The notes below the pieces were generated by a model that was given only the letters and a program-made list of their open reading frames with translations, had not been told where the DNA came from and did not search any database. DNA of 64,000 nt, taken from Chitinophaga pinensis (GTDB lineage: Bacteria; Bacteroidota; Bacteroidia; Chitinophagales; Chitinophagaceae). The first letter of the stretch is position 1. The number at the start of each line of letters is the position of its first letter. The translations under genes were made by a program, and so were the position numbers. Below, one piece after another: positions 22,995 to 32,654 of this stretch. The stretch covers positions 119,457 through 183,456 of the forward strand of contig CAMCMP010000002.1 in the NCBI GenBank assembly GCA_945876095.1. The letters are read 5' to 3'.

Positions 22995-24449
22995 TTAGAT
23001 CTTGTAATATTGTTCCCAACCCTTGCGAGGTGGAAGTCCCGTTAATAATTGATTGGCTAATTTATTATTAGTAATCTGTTTAGTCTTTCTATCAAATAAT
23101 AATTTAGTATTTAATTTCTGAGCCATCACACCCAATGCGAAAACTTGACTTAGCGGACCTGCTATTTCAAAAGGAGAGCGAGTTTGCTCTTCACCCTTAC
23201 AAGCTTTTAAAAAGTTGGCATAGTGATTCGAAGGACTCTTAGTCACTTCAGGTAATTTAGAAGCCATGTCTTTTACCTTGTCTGCAGGGATAATCGATAG
23301 CGTACTTCCATGGGAACCACCTTTAAATATTAAATCCTTACTATAAATAATTTTGCCTGGATTTAATTTGACAGGTTGAATTTTACCAACACTGGTGGGT
23401 GGAATATTAGGATCCAATTCAGATACACCATATCCTTCTGGAATGGGTGGAATATTTTTTAATCCATCATACCAAGTAATGTCACAGGCAGGCATATTGG
23501 CTCTTTCTGGAAACTTGAATAAGATGGTAGAAGCCATCGGATAGAAAAAAGGATTGTGTCCATCTGCTCGCAACATATTTATTTCAGTAGGTAAACCAAG
23601 ATCTAAAAATTGATGGCAAGTATCAATGAGATGAGCGCCCCAATCTCCTAAAGCCCCCATTCCAAAATCATACCAACTTCTCCATTGACCATTTACAAAA
23701 TCGTGATTGTATTGGTGAGGTTGCGTTACGCCGGTCCAGATATCCCAATCAAGTGTTGAAGGAATAGTTTCAGCAGCAGGAAAACTTTTAATGTTAGGAT
23801 CCCATCCATACCATCTGCGAGAAGAATTCATGTGGGCGGTAATTGCAGTTACGTCTTTAATAATACCTGCTTCTTTCCAGGCTTTAAATTGAAAATAGTT
23901 TCCTTCAGAATGTCCTTGGTTTCCCATTTGGGTTGCGAGCTTTGGATACTTTCGTGCTGCCATCATCATGAGTTCTACTTCATGAAAGGTCCGTGCCATC
24001 GGCTTTTCAACAAATACATGTTTTCCTAAACCCAATGCCATCATGGTAATTGGAAAATGGGAGTGATCGGGAACGCCGATGGTAACTGCTTCAATTTGAC
24101 TACCCATTTTATCAAACATTTTTCTAAAGTCTTGGAAGCGGGGAACATCAGGGAATTTTTTTAATACTTCAAGGGTTTGAGCTGCACCCATATCTACATC
24201 ACAAAAAGCAACCAAATTACAGAGGCCTGTATTAAACATTGAAAATACATCTGACCCACCTTGATTACCGATTCCAATGCAAGCAAGATTAACCTTTTCT
24301 CCCGCCTTGCGAAAACTCGTTTTTTCAAATATGCTTGCAGATGTATTGTTCCATACAGAAGGAGCAACAGCAGAAGCTGCAGAAAGTGTTAAGGCTTTTT
24401 TTAGAAATGACCTACGTGATTTTTTGTTTGCGTTCATTGGATCGTTCAT
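22995..24449 (-). CDS. Tat-exported Gfo/Idh/MocA-family oxidoreductase
   Basis: The product has 484 residues. The N-terminus KKSRRSFLKKALTLSAASAVAPS is a twin-arginine signal, so the enzyme is exported folded with its cofactor. The NAD(P) Rossmann motif GIGNQG is at 59-64, the active-site-adjacent EKP at 148-150 (HVFVEKPMARTFHEV), and the C-terminal alpha/beta domain carries the family-typical WRSWYDFGMGALGDWGAHLIDTCHQFLDLG. It probably oxidises a sugar hydroxyl, perhaps at C3. First gene of a two-gene operon with the TIM-barrel isomerase. A Met at residue 5 is an alternative start. Confidence 0.93.
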   Translation of the reverse strand: MNDPMNANKKSRRSFLKKALTLSAASAVAPSVWNNTSASIFEKTSFRKAGEKVNLACIGIGNQGGSDVFSMFNTGLCNLVAFCDVDMGAAQTLEVLKKFPDVPRFQDFRKMFDKMGSQIEAVTIGVPDHSHFPITMMALGLGKHVFVEKPMARTFHEVELMMMAARKYPKLATQMGNQGHSEGNYFQFKAWKEAGIIKDVTAITAHMNSSRRWYGWDPNIKSFPAAETIPSTLDWDIWTGVTQPHQYNHDFVNGQWRSWYDFGMGALGDWGAHLIDTCHQFLDLGLPTEINMLRADGHNPFFYPMASTILFKFPERANMPACDITWYDGLKNIPPIPEGYGVSELDPNIPPTSVGKIQPVKLNPGKIIYSKDLIFKGGSHGSTLSIIPADKVKDMASKLPEVTKSPSNHYANFLKACKGEEQTRSPFEIAGPLSQVFALGVMAQKLNTKLLFDRKTKQITNNKLANQLLTGLPPRKGWEQYYKI

Positions 24450-24728
24450 TGATTGTAAAGTAGATTAATTAATTGTTCATGTTACTAAAATCTTTTTATT
24501 TTCAAAAGGTATCAGCACTATCATTAAATATACCAATTGTTTTGATTCTAGCAAAAGACACCCTATATAGAATGTGCTTTTATTAATCATTTTAAAGTGT
24601 TTACTTCTTAATTATAAGTTATCTATCTAATATATCATGATTATAACTAATTTTACAATTACCGAAGGATTTGAAACAGGTAAACATCTTATTTTATTAC
24701 CAGCCGTCGATATTTATTTTTCTATTTT

Positions 24729-27533
24729 ATGAGCCAAAAATCTATTGTCAAGATATTCTTTCTAACCGTTTTTTTATTGGTTGGTAAATTATTAACTGCT
24801 CAAAATATTTTACTTGAAGGGTCAGTAGCTGATAGTAGTTTAAATAAACCACTTATTTCAGCTACTATTTCTTTGGCAAGGGCTAAGGATTCATCCTTAA
24901 TAAGTTTTACGAGGACGAATGAGCAAGGATTTTTTCAGTTAAAAAATGTAGTAGCTGGTAAGTACTTGATTTCTGTTTCCTATGTTGGATACCATCCTAT
25001 GTGGCTGGCTATTAAAGTAGGTTCAACGGCAAAATTATCTCTAGGTAATATTTATATGACGGATACTAGCAGGATGGAGAATATAAATATTATTGCGAAA
25101 AGGCCACCAGTAGTAATCAATAATGATACGATTGAATTTAATTCTGAAAATTTTAAAACATTACCCAATGCAGTAGTGGAGGATATGTTAAAGAAAATGC
25201 CGGGTATTGAAGTAGATAAATCTGGATCTATTACTGTAAATGGCAAGTCTGTTTCGAAAGTTTATGTGAATGGGAAAGAATTTTTTACTGGCGATCCAAA
25301 GATGGCTACTCGGAACTTACCAGCAGATGCGGTGGATAAAATTCAGGTGTTTGATAAAAAGTCTGACCAGTCAATGTTTACAGGTATTGATGATGGTAAT
25401 GAGCAGACAAGTATTAATATTAAATTAAAAAAAGATAGAAATCATTCCACCTTTGGCAAGATCAGTGGAGCAGCAGGAGACCCTGGTAGATGGGATGCGC
25501 AGGGTAATATAAATCGATTAAATGATGAGGAACAAATTTCATTGATAGCGATGGCTAACAATATCAACCGACAAGGCTTTTCTTTTGGTGACATAGCTAA
25601 TTTCTCTGGAGCAGGTGGTGGAATGCGACCCGGCGGAGGTGGTGGAATGATGATTACGGGTAGTGATATGGGAGGAGGTGGCAATTCACAAGGAGTTGCT
25701 AATACTTATGCTGGCGGAGGCAATTATTCGAATGTATTTAATAATAAGAATTCTGATTTTAACTCGAATATTTCAGCAAGCGATATTGATCGTGCTATGA
25801 ATAGTAAGTCTTTTATACAAAACCTTACACCAGGAAATGTTTTTACTCAAAGTTCCAATGCTAGTTCTCAATCAAAAGATCGACAGGGAAAATTTGGTAG
25901 TACTTTAGATCAAAAGGTATCTGATAAATTCTCTTTTAAATTTACGCCTGCAATTACCAATCAACATGGGAGCTCTTCAGGGATTTCATCGGCATCTACT
26001 TTTTTACCAGATGGCACACTAGCCAATTCTTCTCAAACTAATACTTCTAGTATCTCAAATGCATTAAATGCTTCGGGTAGTTTATTGCTAAGAAAGAAAT
26101 TTGCTAAAAAAGGACGTACAATTTCATCTACCATTACATTCGGTTATAATGAATCTACTTCTAATGGTTACCAACTTTCAAATTTTAAAACCTATCAAAA
26201 TTCTTTGCTTATAAAAGATTCATTAATGGATCAGCAAAATATTCGAGATGGCAATTCGCTGAACTATTCAGCTAATTTGGTTTATACAGAGCCAATGAGT
26301 AAGAAGTCTTTGTTAGAATTTAATTCTTTTCTAAGTGAGAGCGATGGATCAAGTCATAAAAAAGTATATGATAATAATAAAGTAGATGGCAAATATGATT
26401 TATTAAATAATCGATTGACCAATGAATATGAGAATAATTATCTGTATTCGGGAGGGGGAATGAATTTTAGGACCAATCAAAAGATGTTTAGTTTTTCTTC
26501 AGGTGTTTCCATTCAAAATACTCAAATTACTGGTTTGAATATTAATACGCTTGTAAAAGTAAATCAACAGGTCACGGATCTGCTACCTTCTGCTATGATG
26601 CAGTTTAATTTTAGCCGTACTAAAAACTTGAATTTTAATTACCGAACGTCTACTTCCCAGCCATCAATAGCTCAGTTACAACCGATCATGGACCTGAGCA
26701 ATATCAATAATCCAGTGATGGGTAATCCTAATCTACAAAGAACTTATACGCATAATTTAAATCTTAGATTTTTTTCATCTAAATTTATTTCGCAGAAAAA
26801 CTTTTTTGCCTTTTTAAATGCAACTATGTCTGATAATTCTATTGTAAACTATGATAGTATTTTACCTAATCGAACGATACTGACTAAACCTGTAAATGTA
26901 AATGGAGTGTATAGGGTGAATGGAAATGCCAATTATGGATTTGGTTTGAAAAAAATTCATTCTAGGGTAAATCTTGGATTAAACATAGGACTCAATAACA
27001 ATGTCTCTTATTCAAACGGAGCTTTAAATAATATCGTGATTAAGAGTGCAGGGCCTTCACTTACCTATAATTATATGGTAAGCGATGTGATTGATATTAA
27101 TTTTTCAACAAGATATTCTTATAGTATTACTAATAATAAAAAGAATCCTTCTTTAAATACCAATTATTTAACTAGAATTTATTCGATTGATATCATTAAA
27201 AATTTACCATGGGGTTTGGTATTAAACCAGTCATTGAATTATACCATTAATTCTGGAAGAGCAGAAGGTTATAATACGGCTATTCCAATATGGAATGCTT
27301 ATTTTTCTAAATTTTTCTTGAAAAATAAACGTGCGGAGGTGAAACTTACTGCTTACGATTTACTTAACAAAAGTGCAGGTATAAGTCGTACGGTATTGCA
27401 ATCTCAAATTATTGACCAGCAGTACAATGTAATTAATCAATATTTTTTAATAGGTATTACTTACAGTTTACAAAAATCGGGTCTTGAGGGAGGAAGAGGT
27501 GGAGCCCGAACATTTATGATGAGAGCGGATTAA
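24729..27533 (+). CDS. Outer-membrane beta-barrel protein, TonB-dependent-receptor-like, GLPGLI partner
   Basis: The product has 934 residues: signal peptide (1-24, ending LLTAQ), a carboxypeptidase-regulatory-like domain (about 27-115), a plug-like domain (about 120-240; LPNAVVEDMLKKMPGIEVDKSGSITVNGKSVSKVYVNGKEFF), a glycine-rich loop (about 295-330) and a long beta-barrel. The block AAGDPGRWDAQGNINRLNDEEQISLIAMANNINRQGF is typical of the outer-membrane family that is encoded next to GLPGLI proteins. There is no TonB-box evidence that I can point to. The GLPGLI gene follows after 35 bases. The cargo is unknown. Confidence 0.88.
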   Translation: MSQKSIVKIFFLTVFLLVGKLLTAQNILLEGSVADSSLNKPLISATISLARAKDSSLISFTRTNEQGFFQLKNVVAGKYLISVSYVGYHPMWLAIKVGSTAKLSLGNIYMTDTSRMENINIIAKRPPVVINNDTIEFNSENFKTLPNAVVEDMLKKMPGIEVDKSGSITVNGKSVSKVYVNGKEFFTGDPKMATRNLPADAVDKIQVFDKKSDQSMFTGIDDGNEQTSINIKLKKDRNHSTFGKISGAAGDPGRWDAQGNINRLNDEEQISLIAMANNINRQGFSFGDIANFSGAGGGMRPGGGGGMMITGSDMGGGGNSQGVANTYAGGGNYSNVFNNKNSDFNSNISASDIDRAMNSKSFIQNLTPGNVFTQSSNASSQSKDRQGKFGSTLDQKVSDKFSFKFTPAITNQHGSSSGISSASTFLPDGTLANSSQTNTSSISNALNASGSLLLRKKFAKKGRTISSTITFGYNESTSNGYQLSNFKTYQNSLLIKDSLMDQQNIRDGNSLNYSANLVYTEPMSKKSLLEFNSFLSESDGSSHKKVYDNNKVDGKYDLLNNRLTNEYENNYLYSGGGMNFRTNQKMFSFSSGVSIQNTQITGLNINTLVKVNQQVTDLLPSAMMQFNFSRTKNLNFNYRTSTSQPSIAQLQPIMDLSNINNPVMGNPNLQRTYTHNLNLRFFSSKFISQKNFFAFLNATMSDNSIVNYDSILPNRTILTKPVNVNGVYRVNGNANYGFGLKKIHSRVNLGLNIGLNNNVSYSNGALNNIVIKSAGPSLTYNYMVSDVIDINFSTRYSYSITNNKKNPSLNTNYLTRIYSIDIIKNLPWGLVLNQSLNYTINSGRAEGYNTAIPIWNAYFSKFFLKNKRAEVKLTAYDLLNKSAGISRTVLQSQIIDQQYNVINQYFLIGITYSLQKSGLEGGRGGARTFMMRAD

Positions 27534-27568
27534 AAATTCTACATTTATCTTTTATAAAATTTCGAATT

Positions 27569-28393
27569 ATGAAACTATTATTTATTTTATCGGTTTTCCT
27601 ACTAGGAAGTTTTACTATTTCTTTTGCTCAGATGAAAGAAGGTAAAATTGTATTTGAGCGTGTAATCAATATGCGAAGAAATATTACAGATCCTGAAATG
27701 AGGGCTAGAATTCCTGAGTCTAGGACTGATAAATTCCAATTATTATTTAATGGGCAATCAAGTTTATTTAAATCGATCATTGAGGAAGAAGCGCCGGATC
27801 CATTTGCTAACAACGGAGGTGATAGGGGAGGACAACGAATGATGTTTAGGATGCCTTCCACTACTACTTTTACTGATCTTACTACTCAAATGCAATATGA
27901 GGCTCGTTCTTTTTTCGAAAAAGATTTTTTGGTGATTGATTCTGTTCGACAAATAAAATGGAAAATATCAGAGGAAACCAAGATGATCGCTAAACATCTT
28001 TGTAAAAAAGCTACTACTACCTCAGCAGGTCAAATGATGAGAATGAGTTTTGGAGGGCCCCCTCCAGGTTCGCCTAGAAGAGATAGTGCCCAAGCCCGGG
28101 TAGAAAATAAGCCAAGGGACATTGAGGTGGTGGTTTGGTATGCGGAAGATATTCCTGTTTCTGTTGGTCCTGAAAGCTTTTCAGGTTTACCTGGTGCAAT
28201 CTTAGAGGTAAATTCTGATAATGGTGCATCGATTACTACTGCAGTTGAAATTTCTGGAAAGTATTCTAAAAAAGAATTAGCAAAACCAACGGTGGGTGAA
28301 GTAATGACTCGGGCTCAGTTTACGGACAATATGAGAAAAATTATGGAAGACATGCAACGAAATGGCCCCGTTAGATTTAATAGGTCTAATTAA
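27569..28393 (+). CDS. GLPGLI family protein
   Basis: This is a 274-residue secreted protein (signal 1-20, ending SFAQ) of the Bacteroidetes GLPGLI family. The signature appears as SGLPGAILEVN, so the family's second Leu-Ile is Ala-Ile here. Upstream, WKISEETKMIAKHLCKKATT and EVVVWYAEDIPVSVGPESF are also typical (the family usually has a WYT/WYAE motif before the GLPG). The function of the family is not established. It is the second gene of an operon with the outer-membrane barrel at 24729, a recurring pairing. Confidence 0.9.
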   Translation: MKLLFILSVFLLGSFTISFAQMKEGKIVFERVINMRRNITDPEMRARIPESRTDKFQLLFNGQSSLFKSIIEEEAPDPFANNGGDRGGQRMMFRMPSTTTFTDLTTQMQYEARSFFEKDFLVIDSVRQIKWKISEETKMIAKHLCKKATTTSAGQMMRMSFGGPPPGSPRRDSAQARVENKPRDIEVVVWYAEDIPVSVGPESFSGLPGAILEVNSDNGASITTAVEISGKYSKKELAKPTVGEVMTRAQFTDNMRKIMEDMQRNGPVRFNRSN

Positions 28394-28464
28394 AAGCAAT
28401 TTGTTTCTTACTGATGTAGTTAATGCTATTTACCAGATAATTTTTCACTATAATAACTCAATAG

Positions 28465-29349
28465 TTAATTCAGTTTCTGAATGTTTTTACTATTTATCCA
28501 GCCTCTAATATGGGTTGGATATTTTTTTGTCTGATCTGTTCTATCGTACTTAACATTTCTTAATCGAGCTTTTTCATCTATTTCAACGAACCACCATTTT
28601 GTTCCTGATGGGTCAGTCATATATCCAAGGGCATTGCCGGCAGTGTTTTTAGGCAGCTTAGCAATAACATTTCCTGATGTCTTAAACTCATTCATATCAT
28701 CGTAAAAATTTTTTGATGAGTCATCCAACTTAGGTTCCAATCTAACTTTATAACCTTCTAGATTTACCCTAAAACCAATAGTTTTTTTAAATAGGGAATC
28801 AGGTAATTTAGTCCCATTGATTATTTGCGATTGGTAGGTCTGCTGAAATGAGTTGTTTGATAAATTAATATCAGTTTTAAAAATTTTCTGAATGGTTGAG
28901 TATTCAGCACAACACCCAGGATCAGAGATATAAAGATATAGTTGATTTTGTGCTATTGTGATGTCAGAAAGATTTTGTCTCTCAGAAAATATTCTAGTGT
29001 AAGAATTCTTTTCTTTTTTAAAAATATCTACAGTGTAACCCTCTTCCCAACTTGGACCAGCAAAAATGATTTCATCTATTCCGTCTTTATTCAAATCAAT
29101 TAGGTGTAGTGAATGAATTAAGCCATTCATTGTAAAATCGAGGCCATATTGAATCGAGTCTTTGTTGAAGTAACTAAAATATTTTACTTTTTCAGTTTTT
29201 AAAAAATTCAATATTTTTTGTTGATCAGTTTTTGATGACCATTTATATTCTTTAGGCAAAACTGGGAAAGAAGATGCTATGGGTAGAGCATTTTGCGCGA
29301 AGGATTGTATAGCAATAAATAGGATGGATAAAGTGGATATTATTTTCAT
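28465..29349 (-). CDS. Secreted protein with VCBS-like segment and C-terminal SH3-like domain
   Basis: The product has 294 residues and a signal peptide (1-18, ending SFAQ). The central part has an FG-GAP/VCBS-like strand with a calcium-type loop (DLNKDGIDEIIFAGPSW, about 84-100). The C-terminal 70 residues (SGNVIAKLPKNTAGNALGYMTDPSGTKWWFVEID ... RGWINSKNIQKL) fit a bacterial SH3-like fold, usually a cell-wall or peptide-binding module. No enzymatic motif is seen. Single gene; the REP-like array begins about 100 bases upstream of its start. Confidence 0.78.
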   Translation of the reverse strand: MKIISTLSILFIAIQSFAQNALPIASSFPVLPKEYKWSSKTDQQKILNFLKTEKVKYFSYFNKDSIQYGLDFTMNGLIHSLHLIDLNKDGIDEIIFAGPSWEEGYTVDIFKKEKNSYTRIFSERQNLSDITIAQNQLYLYISDPGCCAEYSTIQKIFKTDINLSNNSFQQTYQSQIINGTKLPDSLFKKTIGFRVNLEGYKVRLEPKLDDSSKNFYDDMNEFKTSGNVIAKLPKNTAGNALGYMTDPSGTKWWFVEIDEKARLRNVKYDRTDQTKKYPTHIRGWINSKNIQKLN

Positions 29350-29454
29350 TGAATTTGGCTATAAAGATATTTAGATTTTCTTCTTTTATAAAGTTAGAAA
29401 TTTATTTCGATCGCTTTTAATAAAATGCAATTTTTTATTTTATTAACGAAGGAA

Positions 29455-30163
29455 ATGGATAAATCCATTGTGCTCATTTCGTTGCATTTTACAGCCCACG
29501 GTTTAAACCGTGGGCTATGAAAACGAAATTTCAAACAATATCGTTTGCACCATTTACATAAAACATTGTAATGAAATGGATAAATCCATTGTGCGTATTT
29601 CATTGCATTTTACAACCCACGGTTTAAACCGTGGGCTATGAAAACGAGATTTAAATAAAACCGTTTCAACGGTTTATATAAAACATCATAATGAAATGGA
29701 TAAATCCATTGTGCGCATTTCGTTGCATTTCATAACCCACGGTTTAAACCGTGGGCAATGGAAACGAGATTCAAATAAAACCGTTTGCACGGTTTACATA
29801 AAACATTATAATGAAATGGATAAATCCATTGTGCGTATTTCGTTGCATTTTATAGCCCACGGTTTAAACCGTGGGCTATGAAAACGAGATTCAGACAAAA
29901 CCGTTTTAACGGTTTACATAAAACATCATAATTAAATGGATAAATTCATTGTGCGCATTTCGTTGCATTTTACAGCCCACGGTTTAAAACCGTTTGCTAT
30001 AAAAACGAGATTCAGACAAAACCGTTTTAACGGTTTACATAAAACATCATAATTAAATGGATAAATTCATTGTGCGCATTTCGTTGCATTTGATAGCCCA
30101 CGGTTTAAAGCGTGGGCTATTAAATGCAAAATTGATATAAAACCGTTTCAGCGGTTTTGTATG
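29455..30163. repeat. Six-unit tandem array of 120-bp palindromic REP-like repeats
   Basis: The sequence TAAAT(C/T)CATTGTGC recurs at 29461, 29581, 29701, 29821, 29941 and 30062, a period of 120 (once 121) bases. Each unit carries two inverted repeats: a near-perfect 22-base palindrome (GCCCACGGTTT plus its reverse complement) and a shorter one, AAACCGT-(3-5 bases)-ACGGTTT. Units differ by scattered substitutions; the first and last are the most diverged. The last unit has AAACCGTTTCAGCGGTTTT, in which changes on the two arms partly compensate. Because 120 is a multiple of three, frames stay open, giving spurious ORFs. This resembles REP/RAYT-type or MITE-like DNA. No transposase is in the window. 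The rest of 29350-30387 holds only the promoter of the gene at 30388. Confidence 0.92.
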
Positions 30164-30363
30164 AAAAAGAGACCTTTATTTTTTAAAGTTTAATCTAATT
30201 TGTTATGAGAAATTTTACTGCCTTTTAACCATTTAGGTAATGAAATCTAGGAATTCTATAAACTAGTAATTGTAATAAAATGCTTCCAATCAATCATTTT
30301 GACCCTATTAACAGGAGTATTTTATCAAGAAAAGTTCAAAAAAGAATGATTGAAATAATTGAT

Positions 30364-30371
30364 TAACTTTG
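30364..30371 (+). promoter_or_regulatory. -7 promoter box of the kinase-like gene
   Basis: TAACTTTG matches TAnnTTTG exactly, 16 bases before the ATG at 30388. No -33 element at the usual distance. Confidence 0.55.
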
Positions 30372-30387
30372 TTTAACCAAAAACTGC

Positions 30388-31005
30388 ATGAAAGATGACA
30401 TACAACATATCCTTTCAGGAACGAGCCAAGTTAGGCACCATCATCTTATCCAAACAACCTGCAGTTACCTTGAAAGAAGCCAAAGAACAAGTTCAATGGT
30501 TAAAGACCAACAGCAGCACAAAGAAGAAGAAACAAAGAGCCTAATTCAATTTGCAGACGACAATCATCTTTGGTTAGAAAATATCAATATAGATTTATAT
30601 GTTTCACAAGGTGCAGAACAGAAGGTATACCTGAAAGATGGTTTAACTGTTTTGAAATTGAATGATGCAATTTATTATGCTAGTTGGGTTGATTATTTTC
30701 GTAACCTTTTGCTTAATAATTTATTTTTTCCAGATACTGCCTATCAGTTATTAGGATTTCACAATGATTTAGATGTTTTGTATGCCGTAGTTGAGCAGCC
30801 ATTTGTAAAAGCAAATGAAAAAACAGATTTGAATATCGTAAAAAAATTTCTTGAAAATAATGGCTTTCGGAACACCAAAAACCATGATTATTTTAATGAG
30901 GAACTTGGTTTAATTCTAGAAGATCTTCATGACGAAAATGTGCTAACACAAAATGGAATACTTTATTTTATAGATACTGTTTTTTATGTTGTGAGCCCTG
31001 AGTAA
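30388..31005 (+). CDS. Putative polyvalent-protein-kinase-like domain protein
   Basis: This 205-residue protein resembles the kinase-like domain found in polyvalent proteins of phages and conjugative elements and in stand-alone Bacteroidetes proteins. Kinase-fold hints are a glycine-poor nucleotide strand with a likely ATP-binding Lys (QKVYLKDGLTVLKLND, about 79-93), a catalytic-loop-like LHDENVL (about 180-186, with Asp and Asn) and a metal-binding-like FIDT (about 193-196). The N-terminal 65 residues are charged and helical. Activity is unproven. It lies next to the REP-like array and has its own promoter box. Confidence 0.65.
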   Translation: MKDDIQHILSGTSQVRHHHLIQTTCSYLERSQRTSSMVKDQQQHKEEETKSLIQFADDNHLWLENINIDLYVSQGAEQKVYLKDGLTVLKLNDAIYYASWVDYFRNLLLNNLFFPDTAYQLLGFHNDLDVLYAVVEQPFVKANEKTDLNIVKKFLENNGFRNTKNHDYFNEELGLILEDLHDENVLTQNGILYFIDTVFYVVSPE

Positions 31006-31165
31006 TTACTTATAAAAAAAGTCAACCTTTTAAGCCAACTTTTTTTGTTTCCTATAATATTCTTATGAATAAAAGTGGTAACTAAGATTTTATCTCAGTC
31101 CGCCTCAGTACTATTTAAATCCTCAGACTTAAATATCTGTAATTTAAATTGTAGCAAAATAATAA

Positions 31166-32413
31166 TTATTCAAATACAATTTTTTTAGTAGGATCAATTT
31201 TTAACCAAATAAAGCCACCGCAGATTACTATTATTCCGATGATTCTTACAGGGATATCCCAGCTACCGGTGGCGGTTAAAATATATCCAAAAGCGATTGA
31301 CATAATGGTAGAGCCTAATTGTCCAGCCATTCCCATCGCACCCGCTACGGCTCCTGAATTTTGACCGCCAATATCAGCAGAAGTTGCCCAGGATACAGGT
31401 AGTGTGAAGTCTTTAAAAGCTAGACCAAAGGCAAGTACAATGATGGAAATTGTAGGATCTACAATCAAAGTAGAGCCCACCATGCAGCATCCAGACATGA
31501 TTAATCCGAACATGCCTACGGATCGCCTTCCCCATTTTAATCCTTTTTTCTTTGCTATAAAATCAGATAAAAATCCACCACTAAAGCAACCGATGGTACC
31601 CAATATAAATGGCAAGGAAGCTAGGAAGGCAATATGTGCATCATCAATATGTTTTCCATTTTTTAAATATTTAGGCATCCAGGAAAGATAAAAATAGGCG
31701 CCATACAATAAGCAATGGTACATACTCATTAATGCCCATACGTTGGGCGTTTTAATAATTTTCAAAAAAACTTGAAGACTATTTTTATGCATTTTTATTT
31801 CTCTTCCTTCTTCAATATGTTTTAATTCAGCTTCTTTAATCCCAGGCATATTTTTCGGTTCATTATGAAACCAAAAGCCCCAAAATATTGCCCATAGTAA
31901 GCCAAGTACACCAAAAATATAAAACACATAGCGCCATCCCCAGGTCATCATAATACTTACGGCCAAGAATGGTGCGAGTGCTGCACCAATGCGGCTTGCA
32001 ATCCAGATGATGGATTGAGCGCGTCCAGTTTCTTGTTTAGGAAACCATCTTTGTATTACAATCGTTGCATTAGGGTAGGCACCTGCTTCACCCATTCCAA
32101 ATAAAAAGCGAATAATGAATAGCATGGTGAAGGTGTAAGAAAATCCTGTTAGGATGGTAAACACCGACCAAGACAATACAATTCTAAGGATAATGGATTT
32201 GGGACCTTTTAAATCTCCCCAAAGACCTGCTGGTATTTCAAAAATACCATAGGCAAATGCGAATGAACCGAGTATCCAGCCAAATTCTTTTTCACTCAAA
32301 TTAAGATCTTGTGTTATCAAGCTTCCTGTGATGGAGATGGAGGTTCGGTCGATATAGGTAATGATAGAAAATATGGCTAGAATAAATAGTACCCAAAATC
32401 TTTTTTGCATCAT
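31166..32413 (-). CDS. MFS transporter, ACS (sugar acid/anion-cation symporter) type
   Basis: This is a 12-helix inner-membrane carrier of 415 residues. The N-terminal FSIITYIDRTSISITGSLITQDLNLSEKEFGWILGSFAFAYGIFEIPAGLWGDLKGPKSI and GMGEAGAYPNATIVIQRWFPKQETGRAQSI are hallmarks of the ACS family (hexuronate, galactonate, tartrate and phosphate carriers). The substrate is most likely a sugar acid or similar organic anion. Single gene, no catabolic enzymes directly adjacent. Confidence 0.93.
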   Translation of the reverse strand: MMQKRFWVLFILAIFSIITYIDRTSISITGSLITQDLNLSEKEFGWILGSFAFAYGIFEIPAGLWGDLKGPKSIILRIVLSWSVFTILTGFSYTFTMLFIIRFLFGMGEAGAYPNATIVIQRWFPKQETGRAQSIIWIASRIGAALAPFLAVSIMMTWGWRYVFYIFGVLGLLWAIFWGFWFHNEPKNMPGIKEAELKHIEEGREIKMHKNSLQVFLKIIKTPNVWALMSMYHCLLYGAYFYLSWMPKYLKNGKHIDDAHIAFLASLPFILGTIGCFSGGFLSDFIAKKKGLKWGRRSVGMFGLIMSGCCMVGSTLIVDPTISIIVLAFGLAFKDFTLPVSWATSADIGGQNSGAVAGAMGMAGQLGSTIMSIAFGYILTATGSWDIPVRIIGIIVICGGFIWLKIDPTKKIVFE

Positions 32414-32598
32414 AGAATTTTTAGCCAGCTGAATAGTGTATAGTCAGAACTTTTATTGGAGGGTTCTTTATGTAGTAAAGATATATTTAATTTTAATTGC
32501 TACTTTGTATTTATGAAAATGCTTCAAATAGGGAATGAATAATCTTGAGAATCATTGGATGATAGTTAAATTTCATAACAGCGGATTGTTTTTTGAAA

Positions 32599-32606
32599 TA
32601 TTTTTG
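32599..32606 (+). promoter_or_regulatory. -7 promoter box of the DUF2200 gene
   Basis: TATTTTTG is an exact TAnnTTTG match 48 bases upstream of the ATG at 32655. Confidence 0.4.
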
Positions 32607-32654
32607 CCATAGTCAATTAAACAAGTATTCATAAAAATCATTCCAATTCATTCA

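Noticed and set aside
29696..29881. 61-codon ORF inside the repeat array
   Set aside because: It is open only because the repeat period is a multiple of three; the peptide itself repeats every 40 residues and follows the palindromes.
29455..30163. CRISPR array
   Set aside because: The whole 120-base unit repeats, including the parts between palindromes; there are no unique spacers, and no cas genes are in the window.
31018..31051. Terminator after the kinase-like gene
   Set aside because: A-run and T-run flank GTCAACC/GCCAACT, but the central pairs do not match well, so the stem is mostly A-T and weak.
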